Shown here one piece after another: positions 53,794 through 63,219 of a stretch of DNA of 64,000 nt. The stretch's first letter is position 1. Every line of letters begins with the position of its first letter. Source of the stretch: Arthrobacter sp. MAHUQ-56 (GTDB lineage: Bacteria > Actinomycetota > Actinomycetes > Actinomycetales > Micrococcaceae); NCBI RefSeq assembly GCF_019710585.1, contig NZ_JAIFZQ010000002.1:217481-281480 (forward strand), in the 5' to 3' direction. The notes below the pieces were generated by a model. It did not search any database. It worked only from the letters and a program-made list of their open reading frames with translations, and was not told the DNA's origin. A program made the translations under genes and the position numbers.

Positions 53794-54741
53794 ATGGCTG
53801 TCAAGTTCCTTTCCCCGGGCAGCGGGGTGTCCGGTCGCGGCGTGAACGGCCGCGACCGGGCGGAGCGGCGCCTCGCCGTCCGGATGGCCGCCCCGTCCCT
53901 GGTCCTGATGGCGCTGGTGGCTGCGGTTCCCATCGGATATGCGCTCTGGCTGTCGCTGAACCAGTACAGCGTCCGCACCGCCGGCCTGTCGCGTTTCGTC
54001 GGCCTGGAGAACTACGTCAGCGCCCTGACCGGCCCGCACTGGTGGGCAGCCTTCGGACAGACGTTCCTGTTCGCAGGGCTCTCGGTCTCGCTGGAGTTGG
54101 TGCTCGGCACGGCCATGGCCCTGCTGCTGAACCTCGCTTTCCGGGGCCGGGCGCTGCTGCGCACCGTGGTGCTCCTGCCGTACGCCGTCGTGACCGTGGT
54201 CAGCGCGATCACCTGGGAAACGATGTTCCAACCCAACCTGGGCCTGGTCACCAACGTCCTCTCCATGCTGGGCCTGCCCGGCGGTGACGTGGTGTGGCTG
54301 GGTGAGCGCGGTTATGCGATGGCCGTGATCGTCCTTGCCGATATCTGGAAGACCACGCCGTTCGCGGCGCTGATCATCCTGGCCGGCCTGCAGGTCATCC
54401 CGGCCGAGACCTACGAGGCCGCGGAACTCGATGGTGCCAGCAAGTGGCAGGCGTTCATCGGCATCACCCTGCCCCTCCTGCGGCCGGCAATTGTGCTCGC
54501 GGCGATCTTCCGCACCATGGACGCACTGCGCGTCTTCGACCTTCCGTTCGTGCTGACCCGGGGCGCCAACGGCACCGAGTCCATGTCGATGCTGGCCTAC
54601 ACCCAACTGCGCGAAAACCGGCTGGTGGGCGAAGGGTCTGCGCTGTCCATCCTGACATTCCTTACCGTCATGGCCGTGTCGGTGGTCTACATCCGCTTCG
54701 CCGGAGGGAACATCCGGGACGTCGCCAAGGAGGAACAATGA
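53794..54741 (+). CDS. Sugar ABC transporter permease (MalF/ThuF-like)
   Basis: Product of 315 residues with six helices; the first is at about 31-52 (SLVLMALVAAVPIGYALWL). The EAA loop YEAAELDGASKWQAFIGITLP near 208-228 is intact. It begins two bases after the binding-protein stop and ends with ATGA inside the second permease, so the three genes are tightly coupled. Confidence 0.93.
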   Translation: MAVKFLSPGSGVSGRGVNGRDRAERRLAVRMAAPSLVLMALVAAVPIGYALWLSLNQYSVRTAGLSRFVGLENYVSALTGPHWWAAFGQTFLFAGLSVSLELVLGTAMALLLNLAFRGRALLRTVVLLPYAVVTVVSAITWETMFQPNLGLVTNVLSMLGLPGGDVVWLGERGYAMAVIVLADIWKTTPFAALIILAGLQVIPAETYEAAELDGASKWQAFIGITLPLLRPAIVLAAIFRTMDALRVFDLPFVLTRGANGTESMSMLAYTQLRENRLVGEGSALSILTFLTVMAVSVVYIRFAGGNIRDVAKEEQ

Positions 54742-55637
54742 GCATCCTGACCGCACAACGGACGACGACGGCACAGGCCCCTCTGCGTAAGGCACCGAAA
54801 AGGCGGCTCCGCGGAGAAGCAAAACTGCACCCGGTGGTCTGGGTCTTCGTGGTGGCCGTGATGGGCTTCTCGCTCATCCCCTTCTACTGGCTGGTCAACA
54901 CCTCGCTCAAGACCGGCCCCAGCCTGTCCAAGGGCGAACTCTTCCCGAGCCAGCCCACCATCGGGAACTACCTGGCGGTGTTCCAGAACCCGGAATTCCT
55001 CCTGGCCCTGCGCAACTCGGTGATCATCGCCGTCGTCACCACCACCGTGGCGCTGGTGTTCGCGTCCTTCGCCGCCTATGCCCTCGCCAGGCTCAAGATG
55101 CGCCGCAAGGCGCTGATCCTGACCCTGATCCTCTCGGTGACCACGTTCCCGGCCATCGCCATCGCGGCCCCGATCTTCTCGATCTGGCGCGAGATCGGGC
55201 TGTACGACACCCTGTTGGGCCTCATCATCCCGAAGCTGACCTTCGCCTTGCCGCTGGCCATCTACACCCTGACCTCCTTCTTCAGGGAGATCCCGCGCGA
55301 GCTTGAGGAATCGGCCTACATGGACGGGGCCACGCCGTTCATGGCCTTCCGGAAAGTCATTTTGCCCCTGGCTGTCCCGGGCCTGGCGACCACAGCAATC
55401 CTCGTGTTCATCTCGGTATGGAATGAATTCCTGCTGGCCGTCACCCTGACCACGTCGCCCGAGGCCCGACCCGTTCCCGTGGCGATCGCATTCTTCAGCG
55501 GCACCAGCGAGTTCGACCAGCCGCTGGGCACCATCAGTGCGGCATCGGTGATCATCACCGTCCCGCTGGTCATCCTTGTGCTCCTTTGCCAAAGGCGTAT
55601 CGTGTCCGGCATGACTGCCGGTGCCGTCAAAGGCTGA
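54738..55637 (+). CDS. Sugar ABC transporter permease (MalG/ThuG-like)
   Basis: Product of 299 residues with six helices (first at about 37-56, VWVFVVAVMGFSLIPFYWL). The EAA loop ELEESAYMDGATPFMAFRKV near 190-209 docks on the ATPase, yet no ATPase gene is in this operon. ATG 54738 overlaps the previous stop (ATGA) and follows AAGGAGGA. A 51-base gap separates it from the oxidoreductase gene. Confidence 0.93.
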   Translation: MSILTAQRTTTAQAPLRKAPKRRLRGEAKLHPVVWVFVVAVMGFSLIPFYWLVNTSLKTGPSLSKGELFPSQPTIGNYLAVFQNPEFLLALRNSVIIAVVTTTVALVFASFAAYALARLKMRRKALILTLILSVTTFPAIAIAAPIFSIWREIGLYDTLLGLIIPKLTFALPLAIYTLTSFFREIPRELEESAYMDGATPFMAFRKVILPLAVPGLATTAILVFISVWNEFLLAVTLTTSPEARPVPVAIAFFSGTSEFDQPLGTISAASVIITVPLVILVLLCQRRIVSGMTAGAVKG

Positions 55638-55688
55638 GGAAAACCCGCACCCACATACCAGTACCACCACACAAGAAAAGGAATATGC

Positions 55689-56822
55689 GTGAACAACGAG
55701 CAGTCCCCCAGCCAGCGGCCGGCCACTCCAGGAGAAGCCCCGTCCCGGGAGTTGAGGGTGGGCGTGGTCGGCATCGGCTGGGCCGGCCAGCAGCACCTGA
55801 AGGCCTACCACGACCTTGACGGGGTCCGGATCGTGTCGCTGGCAGGCATGGAGCAGGAACTCCGGGACAGCCTGCAGGCGGAATACTCCATTCCGAATGC
55901 CTTCGCCGACTGGAACGACATGCTGGACCACGGCGGCCTGGACGCCATCAGCGTGGCAGTGCCCACCTTCCTGCACGCCCCCATCGCCATTGCGGCACTC
56001 GAACGGGGAATTCATGTGCTGAGCGAAAAGCCCATCGCCCGCAACGCCATCGAAGGCCAGGCCATGGTGGACGCGGCACGCAAGGCCGGCCGCGTCCTGG
56101 ACGTCGCGTTCAACCACCGCCGCCGCGGCGACATCCAGGCCCTCAAGGAAGTCATCGACGACGGCGGCCTGGGCCGGCCGTACTACGCCAAGGCATCCTG
56201 GCTCCGCCGCTCGGGCATTCCCACCCTGGGAAGCTGGTTCACCAACCCGGAGCTTGCCGGCGGCGGACCGCTGGCGGACATCGGCGTCCACGCACTGGAC
56301 TACGCCCTGCACCTGCTCGGCGAACCGAAGGTGCTGGCTGTCTCCGCCGCCACCCACTCGGAGCTCGGCCCGCAGGGCAGGGGCGGCGGAAGCCGCTACA
56401 CGGCGCAGGCCACCAGCCACGCCTTCGAGGTCGAGGACTTTGCCTCTGCATTCCTCCGGCTCGAAGGCGGCCGGACCCTGCTCCTGGAGGCGGCCTGGGC
56501 AACGTACCGGGAAACGGACGACCTGCTCGATTTCACGATTTACGGCACCGACGGCGGCGCCGAGCTGAAGGTGCAGGGCGCTCCGTTCCCGCCGGTTGGC
56601 CAGCTCCGGGTGTTCACGGACAAGGACGGCGAATCCGCCGACTACGTGCCTACCGTGCTGCCAGGCCGCGCCCACGACGCGGTGGTGGAAGACTTCGTGA
56701 CCGCAGTGCGCGGCGGCGCGCAGGAATGGGCCAGGCATGACGGCTCCCTGGCGCTTTACCGCGCACAGATCATCGACGCGTGCTACCAGTCCGCGCTGGA
56801 GCAGAGGGAGGTTCGACTCTAA
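55689..56822 (+). CDS. Gfo/Idh/MocA family oxidoreductase (ThuB-like position)
   Basis: NAD(P)-dependent dehydrogenase-like protein of 377 residues, GTG-started with AGAAAAGGAA upstream. Nucleotide motif [17 protein letters not shown] is near 27-43, catalytic Lys is in [13 protein letters not shown] near 111-123, and the substrate domain follows ([20 protein letters not shown] near 187-206). In sugar operons of this type (thuB) it oxidises the imported disaccharide to a keto-sugar. It shares one base with the ThuA gene (TAATG). Confidence 0.88.
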   Translation: MNNEQSPSQRPATPGEAPSRELRVGVVGIGWAGQQHLKAYHDLDGVRIVSLAGMEQELRDSLQAEYSIPNAFADWNDMLDHGGLDAISVAVPTFLHAPIAIAALERGIHVLSEKPIARNAIEGQAMVDAARKAGRVLDVAFNHRRRGDIQALKEVIDDGGLGRPYYAKASWLRRSGIPTLGSWFTNPELAGGGPLADIGVHALDYALHLLGEPKVLAVSAATHSELGPQGRGGGSRYTAQATSHAFEVEDFASAFLRLEGGRTLLLEAAWATYRETDDLLDFTIYGTDGGAELKVQGAPFPPVGQLRVFTDKDGESADYVPTVLPGRAHDAVVEDFVTAVRGGAQEWARHDGSLALYRAQIIDACYQSALEQREVRL

Positions 56823-57568
56823 TGAACGGCAAACTGAGGATCCGGGTCTGGAATGAAGGCCGCCACGAAGCCATCAACGAACCGTCCCACATCGGCGAGA
56901 TCTACCCTGACGGCATCCACGGCGCCATCGCCGCGGGACTGCGTTCCCACCTTCCGGACGCGGACATCACGACGGCGGTCCTCGCCACGGACGAGGAACA
57001 CGGACTGGCCGAGGAGGTGCTCGCCGACACGGACGTCCTGCTCTGGTGGGGCCACATGGCGCACGCCGAGGTGAGCGACGCCGTCGTCGAACGCGTCCAC
57101 CGGCACGTGCTCGGCGGCATGGGGCTGATCGTGCTCCACTCGGGGCACTTCGCGAAGATCTTCACCAAACTGCTGGGCACCAGCTGCTCGCTGGCCTGGC
57201 GGAACGAAGGCGAACGGGAGCTGGTGTGGACCGTGAAGCCGTCGCACCCCATCGCCGAGGGCGTGGACAGCCCCATCGTCATCCCCGAGCAGGAAATGTA
57301 CGGTGAGCTGTTCGACATCCCGGACCCCGACGACCTGATCTTCATCAGCTCCTTCGCAGGCGGCGAGGTGTTCCGGTCCGGCGTCACCTTCACCCGCGGC
57401 AAGGGCCGCATCTTCTACTTCAGCCCCGGGGACCAGGAGTACCCCGTGTACCACCACCCGCAGGTGCAGCGGGTCCTGGCCAACGGCGTGAAGTGGGCCG
57501 CGCAGCCCGGGCTGGACCGCTCGGCCCCCGCCGTGACGAACCCTGCCCGGGAGTGGTTCCAGGAGTAA
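56822..57568 (+). CDS. ThuA-like protein (trehalose utilisation family)
   Basis: Product of 248 residues with a class-I glutamine-amidotransferase-like fold. [13 protein letters not shown] near 5-17, [14 protein letters not shown] near 71-84, and [16 protein letters not shown] near 99-114 are family blocks; the final part [33 protein letters not shown] near 196-228 (noted in pieces) is highly typical. ThuA and ThuB act together on 3-keto-type disaccharides. ATG 56822 shares its first base with the previous stop. Confidence 0.9.
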   Translation: MNGKLRIRVWNEGRHEAINEPSHIGEIYPDGIHGAIAAGLRSHLPDADITTAVLATDEEHGLAEEVLADTDVLLWWGHMAHAEVSDAVVERVHRHVLGGMGLIVLHSGHFAKIFTKLLGTSCSLAWRNEGERELVWTVKPSHPIAEGVDSPIVIPEQEMYGELFDIPDPDDLIFISSFAGGEVFRSGVTFTRGKGRIFYFSPGDQEYPVYHHPQVQRVLANGVKWAAQPGLDRSAPAVTNPAREWFQE

Positions 57569-57623
57569 CAGCATCATTGACATCGGTTGCCGGTAAGCGC
57601 ACATTGGGATCGTTGCCACGCAA

Positions 57624-57666
57624 GGTCCGGCAGGCTCTGGACGGGCACATCCCGCCCTGCCGGACC
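57624..57666 (+). terminator. Hairpin ending the thu-like operon
   Basis: Arms GGTCCGGCAGG and CCTGCCGGACC (11 bp, perfect) enclose a 21-base loop that itself contains CGGG/CCCG. It lies 56 bases after the ThuA stop. There is no T-run, so it may work as a factor-dependent terminator or as an end that protects the message. Confidence 0.5.
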
Positions 57667-57732
57667 ATTCCCGGAGCGGCTCAGCGCGCTTGGGTATGAA
57701 TTTCATAACCACTCCCTCTTGAGGAGCCAGAA

Positions 57733-58107
57733 ATGCCTGCAGTAACGGTCAAGGAACTTGCATCGAAGTCCTTCAACGAGCCCGACGAAAAGCGCCGCCC
57801 GCCCATGACCCAGGTCGACGTCGTCACGCTGGGCGGCACCACGCTGGGCCGGTTCACCTTCGAGCCCGGCTGGCGCTGGTCGGAAACAGTCAAGACGGTG
57901 GTCCATACGGACAGCTGCCAGGTCAACCACCTGGGCTTCTGCACCGCCGGGACCCTGACCGTGCAGCTTGGGGACGGGAGCCAGATGACTATCCGTGCCG
58001 GCGACGCCTATTCGATTCCGGCAGGCCATGATGCGTGGGTGGAGAACGACGAAACGTTCGTCGGCTACGAGATCATGAGCGCGGCCGAGTTCGCCAAGCC
58101 CGCCTGA
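57733..58107 (+). CDS. Single-domain cupin protein
   Basis: Product of 124 residues. Cupin motif 1 is near 54-72 (VHTDSCQVNHLGFCTAGTL, His54 and His63 as candidate metal ligands), and motif 2 near 85-97 (GDAYSIPAGHDAW, His94). The N-terminal 25 residues are polar. The family includes many small-molecule isomerases and dioxygenases, and no specific one is indicated. ATG 57733 follows GAGGAGCC. A terminator follows. Confidence 0.85.
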   Translation: MPAVTVKELASKSFNEPDEKRRPPMTQVDVVTLGGTTLGRFTFEPGWRWSETVKTVVHTDSCQVNHLGFCTAGTLTVQLGDGSQMTIRAGDAYSIPAGHDAWVENDETFVGYEIMSAAEFAKPA

Positions 58108-58132
58108 GCCGCAAGAGAAAGCCAGGCCGCAT

Positions 58133-58167
58133 CAGGAAAGGGAGGCCCTCAAAGCCTCCCTTTCCTG
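58133..58167. terminator. Strong hairpin terminator after the cupin gene
   Basis: Arms of 14 bases (CAGGAAAGGGAGGC and its exact complement) around a CCTCAAA loop, 26 bases after the cupin stop. Confidence 0.75.
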
Positions 58168-58212
58168 CTGCCGCGGCCCTACCGTTGAGGAGAACACAAC
58201 GATCGGAGAGCA

Positions 58213-59199
58213 ATGAAAGTCACCGTCATCGGCGGCAGCGGCCACATCGGTTCGTTCCTGGTTCCCCGGCTGGTCCGGGCCGGCCATGAGATCACCAACA
58301 TCAGCCGCGGCTCCCATAAGCCCTACGCCGATGCCCCTGAATGGCAGCAGGTGCACCAGGTCACGGCAGACCGGCAGCAGGAAGACCAGGACGGGACGTT
58401 CGCGGACCGGGTGGCCGGACTGAAAGCGGAGGCCGTGGTGGACCTTGTCTGTTTCACCCTCGACTCGGCAACATCGCTGGTGCACCGGCTCCGCGGCGAG
58501 GTGGGGCACCTGCTGCACTGCGGCTCCATCTGGCGGTACGGGCAAAGCCTGAAGCTGCCCATCAGGGAAGGATCGGGATCGGCAGCGGAGCCCTTTGGCG
58601 AGTACGGCGTCCAGAAGAACAGGATCGCCCTGATGCTCCAGGAGGAAACTGCCGGCGGCGGGCTGGCCACGACTTCGCTGCATCCCGGCCACATCGTAGG
58701 CCCCGGCTGGCACCCCATCGGCCCGCTGGGCAACCTCGACCCTGCCGTCTGGCAGACCCTCTCCTCCGGCCAGCCGCTGCGGATACCGGGCAGCGGCGCC
58801 GAACTGATGCACCACGTGCATGCCGATGATGTTGCCCAGGCTTTCGAGAAGGCCATCGCCCGGCGGGAGGAGGCGTCCGGCGAGGACTTCAACATCGTCG
58901 CCCCGACGGCGCTGACGGTCCGCGGCTATGCTGACATCGCCGCCGCCTGGTTCGGGCACGCGGCGATCCTGGAATCGGTTCCGTGGGACCGGTTCCGCGA
59001 AAACACCTCACGGGAGTATGCGGAGTCCTCCTGGGGCCACCTCTACCGCAGCCACTGCTTCAGCATCGACAAGGCAGCGTCCGTGCTGGGCTACGCGCCC
59101 CGCTATGAGCCCGAGCAGGCCATCTTCGAGTCCATCCAGTGGCTGCTGGACCACGACCAGCTGCACGTCGCCCGCCCTCTCGGCGTCGCCGCAGGCTAA
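58213..59199 (+). CDS. NAD-dependent epimerase/dehydratase (extended SDR) family protein
   Basis: Product of 328 residues. The dinucleotide motif VIGGSGHIGSFL is near 4-15. A catalytic YxxxK-like segment is YGVQKNRIALM near 131-141 (Tyr131, Lys135 by position). Later blocks such as GHIVGPGWHPIGPLGN and HVHADDVAQAFEKAIA are of the atypical extended SDR kind. Substrate is probably a sugar derivative. ATG 58213 follows CGGAGAG. It lies alone between the cupin and amine-oxidase regions. Confidence 0.88.
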   Translation: MKVTVIGGSGHIGSFLVPRLVRAGHEITNISRGSHKPYADAPEWQQVHQVTADRQQEDQDGTFADRVAGLKAEAVVDLVCFTLDSATSLVHRLRGEVGHLLHCGSIWRYGQSLKLPIREGSGSAAEPFGEYGVQKNRIALMLQEETAGGGLATTSLHPGHIVGPGWHPIGPLGNLDPAVWQTLSSGQPLRIPGSGAELMHHVHADDVAQAFEKAIARREEASGEDFNIVAPTALTVRGYADIAAAWFGHAAILESVPWDRFRENTSREYAESSWGHLYRSHCFSIDKAASVLGYAPRYEPEQAIFESIQWLLDHDQLHVARPLGVAAG

Positions 59200-59200
59200 G

Positions 59201-59584
59201 TCAGGTCCGGGCAGTGGCAGGCCGCCGCAGCCGGGCCACCAGCGTGGCGGCGAACAACGCGGTCGCCAGTTCCAGGGCGAGGACCAGCAGCAGTTGGGTG
59301 CTGCCGGCGCCAGCAACAGCGGACGACGGCGGCGCCCCGCCGTGGGTGTGTCCAGCACCGCCCGCGCTGAGCAGCAGGACCGCGTGCAGGGCGGCCATGG
59401 CCAGGGCAGCAGCGGTCACCTGATGCAGCGCGGCCACCCCGCTGTGCCGCCAGACATGGACGGCGCAGGGGAAGCAGATCGAGGCGAGCGCCACCATCAG
59501 GACGCCCAGCCAGAGGCCGTGGTGTCCTGAAACGGCCAGCCACAGGTGCGCCGTGCAGGACACGGCGGTGACCACGGCGACCAC
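59201..59584 (-). CDS. Small membrane protein, start uncertain
   Basis: About 127 residues with four hydrophobic helices (opening VVAVVTAVSCTAHLWLAVSG, then GLWLGVLMVALASICFPCAV, then AAALAMAALHAVLLL, then LLLVLALELATALFAATL). A His-rich bit GHTHGG lies in the outer loop. I took GTG 59584 because ATG does not occur in the frame except far upstream inside the amine-oxidase gene (59797). It follows that gene by 91 bases and may be read from the same message, suggesting a link to copper or amine handling. Confidence 0.5.
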   Translation of the reverse strand: MVAVVTAVSCTAHLWLAVSGHHGLWLGVLMVALASICFPCAVHVWRHSGVAALHQVTAAALAMAALHAVLLLSAGGAGHTHGGAPPSSAVAGAGSTQLLLVLALELATALFAATLVARLRRPATART

Positions 59585-59675
59585 CCGCGCGTGCAGGACG
59601 GGACCGCCCGCGCGGACCCGTCCTGCCGCCGTCGTACTCTGTACCGGGAAACTCTGTGCCGGGACAGGGGCGGCG

Positions 59676-61646
59676 CTAGTGGCAGCCACCGCTGCCGCCC
59701 TCGCTGTGGCAGGAGGACGCCTGCTGGTTCGGGTTGGCCGGGACGTCCAGGACGGGGCTGCGGTCGAAGAAACCCTCGGGCCGGAGCTTGAAGCCAACGG
59801 TGTCCACCGGCATGATCGGCCAGTCCTCCACCCGCGGGAAGTGCGTCAGGCCGAAGGTGTGCCACACGACGATGTCCTGGCCGTCAATGTCCCGGTCCTG
59901 CGCCACGTATGCCGGCAGGCCGGCGCCGCCCGCGTGCTGGTTCACGAAGTCCCCCGTGGGGTAGCGCTCCTCCTCCGCGAACCGGGTGACCCACAGATCC
60001 TTGGTGGCAAAGGCTGCGCGGCGGGCGATGGACGAGTCCGGGTCCGCCAGCAGCGTGGGCTGGTTGTGGGAGTGCAGCTTGTAGCCCACGGGCTCGCCCA
60101 GCCGGTTGCGGGATTCAGGGTTGGAGATGATCCAGGTGCGGCCTGCGCGGGCATCGGCTTCCCGGACCCCCTCGGATTCGCGCGCCAGGACAGTCCGTCT
60201 CCGGGTAAAGGCGTTGCCGCGCTCGTTGCCGGGGCCCATGGCCTGCCGGACCACGTCCTCCTCTTCCACGCGGTTGGCGAACCCGTCGATGGCCATGTCC
60301 AGCCGGGCGCTGAAAAGGTGCTGGTGGAAGGGTGCGCCCAGTCCCGGGGCGAGCTGGGAGATGTTGTCCGAGCCGCCCTCCGGGAACGCCGAGGTGAACA
60401 CGATGCCGGTGGCCTTGGCTTCGAATTCGATGGTGCCGTCCAGGTAGAGGTACCAGTAGAAGCCGTAGTCGTAGTTGCCGATGGTGGTGAAGAAGGAGAT
60501 CACCAGGCGGCGGTTGCGGCGGGTGTAGGTGACGCCGCTCCACAGGTCGGAGTGCTTGGAGAGGATGCTCCAGTCCTCCTCGTGCATGCAGATGCCGTTG
60601 CGGATTTCGCGCGGGTTGCCGAAGGCGTCGCTGACGACGGGGCTGAGGTAGGTGATCTCGCCCAGGCAGTCGCAGCCGAGCTCCAGCGAGTTGGCATACT
60701 GGCCCACCAGGTATTCACCGGTGTCGAAGTAGTTCTGCCAGGAGCGGACCGGCGACGGGTCGCCGTACGGGACCACCATTTCGGCGATCGAGGCGCGGTT
60801 GATGATGGGCCGCTTCCGCCCGCCGTCCTCGAACGCGAGGTTGTGCAGGACGACGCCTTCGCGCACATCGAAGCCGACGTCCACGCTCCACTTTTCCCAC
60901 TCGACGTGGTTCCCGCCCGTGACGGTGAAGCTGGGGCCTTCAGGCTGGGTGATGCTGATCGGCTTCTGGGTGGTGCGGACCGGGCCGGCCAGGTCCGGGT
61001 CCGTGTAGTTGCCGTGCTCGGCGGGGATGGGCATGGCGCCGAGGTCGATCACCTGGGTGACTTCCTTGCTGACCACGTCCACGTACGCGACGAGGCCGTC
61101 CACCGGGTGAGCCCAGGCGCTGTCCTCCGGGGACTCCTGGACGAAGGCCAGTCCGCGCAGGATGCGGCGGCCCTTCTCCTCGCCGTACTCGAAAACGCCG
61201 GCGGACAGGGGCGCCACGCGGACCTTTTCCACGTCCAGGTTCCGCTCTGCGAGCGCCGTGAGCCAGCGCCCATCGGTGGCCAGGAGTGACTCCACCACCT
61301 CGAACTCCTCCTCCAGGACCGGCAGCTCGCCGGTCACCGCGGTGTCGAGTACGACGGCGGAGTCCACCTTCCGGCGTGCCACGGAGACGACGACGTCACG
61401 CGGCGCTGCCCCGGAGACGTCGTGGATGAAGACGCGGAAGCGGCGGTCCGTGTCCTCCGGAGCCGTGCCGCGGGCCGGGTCCAGCAGGCCCAGGTAGGCG
61501 ATCCGATGCTGCGGGCCAAGGTGGCCTTCCTCCTGCAGGATGGAGCGCACCTCATGGATCTCGGCGGCCGTGGCAAGGCTGAAGGCGGAGGCGGTGCCGG
61601 TGCCGGTGCCGGTGCCGCTGGGAGCGTCAGTTGGAGCAAGCGTCAT
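59676..61646 (-). CDS. Copper amine oxidase (phenylethylamine-oxidase-like)
   Basis: Oxidises primary amines to aldehydes with release of ammonia and hydrogen peroxide, using copper and topaquinone. Product of 656 residues. The topaquinone motif is GNYDYG with Tyr392, copper His ligands are in [10 protein letters not shown] and [10 protein letters not shown]. The sequence recalls AGAO of Arthrobacter globiformis across the C-terminal half (for example [20 protein letters not shown]). A Cys/His-rich tail [12 protein letters not shown] is present. There is no signal peptide. The N-terminal Gly-Thr repeat (about 10-17) comes from a GTGCCG-type DNA repeat near 61599-61616. ATG 61646. Confidence 0.95.
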   Translation of the reverse strand: MTLAPTDAPSGTGTGTGTASAFSLATAAEIHEVRSILQEEGHLGPQHRIAYLGLLDPARGTAPEDTDRRFRVFIHDVSGAAPRDVVVSVARRKVDSAVVLDTAVTGELPVLEEEFEVVESLLATDGRWLTALAERNLDVEKVRVAPLSAGVFEYGEEKGRRILRGLAFVQESPEDSAWAHPVDGLVAYVDVVSKEVTQVIDLGAMPIPAEHGNYTDPDLAGPVRTTQKPISITQPEGPSFTVTGGNHVEWEKWSVDVGFDVREGVVLHNLAFEDGGRKRPIINRASIAEMVVPYGDPSPVRSWQNYFDTGEYLVGQYANSLELGCDCLGEITYLSPVVSDAFGNPREIRNGICMHEEDWSILSKHSDLWSGVTYTRRNRRLVISFFTTIGNYDYGFYWYLYLDGTIEFEAKATGIVFTSAFPEGGSDNISQLAPGLGAPFHQHLFSARLDMAIDGFANRVEEEDVVRQAMGPGNERGNAFTRRRTVLARESEGVREADARAGRTWIISNPESRNRLGEPVGYKLHSHNQPTLLADPDSSIARRAAFATKDLWVTRFAEEERYPTGDFVNQHAGGAGLPAYVAQDRDIDGQDIVVWHTFGLTHFPRVEDWPIMPVDTVGFKLRPEGFFDRSPVLDVPANPNQQASSCHSEGGSGGCH

Positions 61647-61683
61647 GGGAGAACCTTTGTCCGGACCGTTTCCGGCCACTGGG

Positions 61684-61711
61684 TTTATTTTCTATAGTTG
61701 TAGAGAATAAA
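61684..61711. promoter_or_regulatory. Inverted-repeat operator between amine oxidase and TetR genes
   Basis: Arms TTTATTTTCTA and TAGAGAATAAA are complementary at 10 of 11 positions around a six-base TAGTTG. This AT-rich island, centred in the divergent intergenic gap, is a typical site for the adjacent TetR regulator. Confidence 0.68.
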
Positions 61712-61769
61712 CGTCCGTAACATGGCTCACAAGAGTCTGAGCGAAAATATTTCCGGGGAGTGGCCAGCG

Positions 61770-62363
61770 GTGCCGAAAATAGTTGACCATGACGAGCGGC
61801 GCCTGGAGCTGGTGGATGCCACGTGGCGCATCATCGCCCGGAACGGCCTCGAGGGCGCCACCCTGCGGGAGATCGCCATGGAGGCCGGGTTCGCCAATGG
61901 CGCGTTGAAGCCCTACTTTCCCACCAAGGACACGCTTCTGGAATTCGCCTTCGGCCACGTGTTCAACCGGACCAACCAGCGGATTGCCGAGGTCACGCGG
62001 GGCAAATCCGGCATGGACGCCCTTCGCGCCTTTTGCCTGGAGGTCCTGCCGTTGGACGAGGAGCGCATCAACGAGGCCCGGATCGTCATCCCCTTCTGGC
62101 AGAAGGGGGTCAACGATCCCCAAAAGGCCGAAATACACCGGCAGTCCATGGAGGAGTGGCTGGCCGCCATCCGCGGCCACCTCGCCGAGGCGCGGGACGC
62201 AGGCGAGGTGCTTGCCGCCGTCGACGATTTCCTCCTGGCGGGCCAGCTGCTGAACATGATGCTTGGCGCGCAGATTGAGGCGGCCCTCGCCCCGGCCGGC
62301 CAGACCAACTTTGGCCACGACGCCCAGCTGGAGGGGTACCTCGCCCTCCTGGCGCGCCCCTGA
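61770..62363 (+). CDS. TetR family transcriptional regulator
   Basis: Product of 197 residues. The helix-turn-helix is at about 15-58 (GATLREIAMEAGFANGALKPYF); the rest is the ligand-binding domain. I chose GTG 61770 (MPKIVDHDERR), with GGGGAG upstream, because such regulators usually begin this way; an ATG at 61722 would add 16 residues and reach close to the operator. It is divergent from the amine oxidase and should repress it until an amine or its aldehyde binds. That regulation is inferred from layout. Confidence 0.88.
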   Translation: MPKIVDHDERRLELVDATWRIIARNGLEGATLREIAMEAGFANGALKPYFPTKDTLLEFAFGHVFNRTNQRIAEVTRGKSGMDALRAFCLEVLPLDEERINEARIVIPFWQKGVNDPQKAEIHRQSMEEWLAAIRGHLAEARDAGEVLAAVDDFLLAGQLLNMMLGAQIEAALAPAGQTNFGHDAQLEGYLALLARP

Positions 62364-62527
62364 CCCCTCGGAATTTCGGGCAGACACACAGGCTTCAGAG
62401 ACCCCGAAGCCCGCCTGCGGCCCAAAAATTCCGCCGAAGTGGGGCACATAAACAGAAAGCATGCTTAGTATGGAGGGGTCAGGCTCTGGCTTTGGCCAGG
62501 GAGAGCACCACTACAAGGAGCAGCTCC

Positions 62528-62704
62528 ATGGGTTTGGATGACAAGATCGAAAACACCGCAGAGAAGCTCGGCGGCAAGGGCAAGGAAGCCGCCGGTGCGG
62601 CATCGGGCGACGAGAGCCTGAGGGCCGAGGGTCAGACCGACCAGTCCAAAGCGGACCTGAAGCAGGCTGGCGAAAAGGTCAAGGACGCGTTCAAGCGCGA
62701 CTGA
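62528..62704 (+). CDS. CsbD-like general stress protein
   Basis: Product of 58 residues, very hydrophilic and helical: GLDDKIENTAEKLGGKGKEAA opens it and LKQAGEKVKDAFKRD closes it, which is the CsbD pattern. CsbD proteins are common stress-induced bacterial proteins (sigma B in Bacillus) without known biochemical role. ATG 62528 follows ACAAGGAGC. A hairpin terminator lies 13 bases after the stop. Confidence 0.88.
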   Translation: MGLDDKIENTAEKLGGKGKEAAGAASGDESLRAEGQTDQSKADLKQAGEKVKDAFKRD

Positions 62705-62717
62705 TTGGCCAACGCTT

Positions 62718-62751
62718 GATGGGCGCAGACCCCGTGGGGGCTGCGCCCATC
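62718..62751. terminator. Hairpin terminator between csbD-like and DUF1003 genes
   Basis: Arms GATGGGCGCAG and CTGCGCCCATC (11 bp) with an inner CCCC/GGGG stem, interrupted by one A-G mismatch. It separates convergent genes. Confidence 0.7.
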
Positions 62752-62758
62752 GGCGTGT

Positions 62759-63196
62759 TCAGGGGTGGTTGTCGGTTGCTTCTTCGGGGCCGCGGCGTTT
62801 CACCGTGGCACGCAATTCCTGCAGCAGCTGCAGCTGCTCTGCGTTGATGTTCATCAGCATTTCGATGTGGGCAGCGGCCCGCACATCCGTTTCGTAGTCG
62901 TGTTGCGCCATTGCCGACGCAATCGCGTCCTGCCGCTTGGCGGCGATAAGCAGGATGGCGCCCTGCAGGCCTGCCAGCATGGACAGGAAGAGGTTCAGCA
63001 GGATGTACGGGTAGGGGTCCCACGCGTTTGCGGCCAGGACGAAGGAATTCACCGCCGCCCACAACCCCATAAAGCCCACAAAGATGCCCACGAACGGCCA
63101 GCTGCCCATCCCGTTCCGCAACGTGTCCGCCGCCCGGTCGCCCGCGCTGAGCCCGGCCTTGTGCCGGTGGTGCCAGTTAACTTTGATCTCCGCCAT
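62759..63196 (-). CDS. DUF1003 membrane protein
   Basis: Product of 145 residues. DUF1003 marks are AADTLRNGMGSWPFVGIFVG near 22-41, then WDPYPYILLNLFLSMLAGLQ near 59-78, with two helices, and a charged C-terminal helix. Residues after about 82 (AKRQDAIASAMAQHDYETD) fit the family's soluble half. Function unknown. It follows the DUF1345 gene by 23 bases and may be co-transcribed. Confidence 0.9.
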   Translation of the reverse strand: MAEIKVNWHHRHKAGLSAGDRAADTLRNGMGSWPFVGIFVGFMGLWAAVNSFVLAANAWDPYPYILLNLFLSMLAGLQGAILLIAAKRQDAIASAMAQHDYETDVRAAAHIEMLMNINAEQLQLLQELRATVKRRGPEEATDNHP

Positions 63197-63219
63197 GGGC
63201 CCAGAATAAGTCCTGGAGG

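Noticed and set aside
54687..56738. Minus-strand open frame of 683 codons across the thu-like operon
   Set aside because: Antisense to two confident genes; low-complexity composition typical of shadow frames.
59584..59797. Upstream extension of the small membrane protein into the amine-oxidase gene
   Set aside because: Residues encoded there are Arg/Pro/Ser-rich and overlap a conserved part of the oxidase in another frame.
59553..61289. Plus-strand open frame of 578 codons opposite the amine oxidase
   Set aside because: Antisense to an enzyme with all catalytic residues; no independent evidence.
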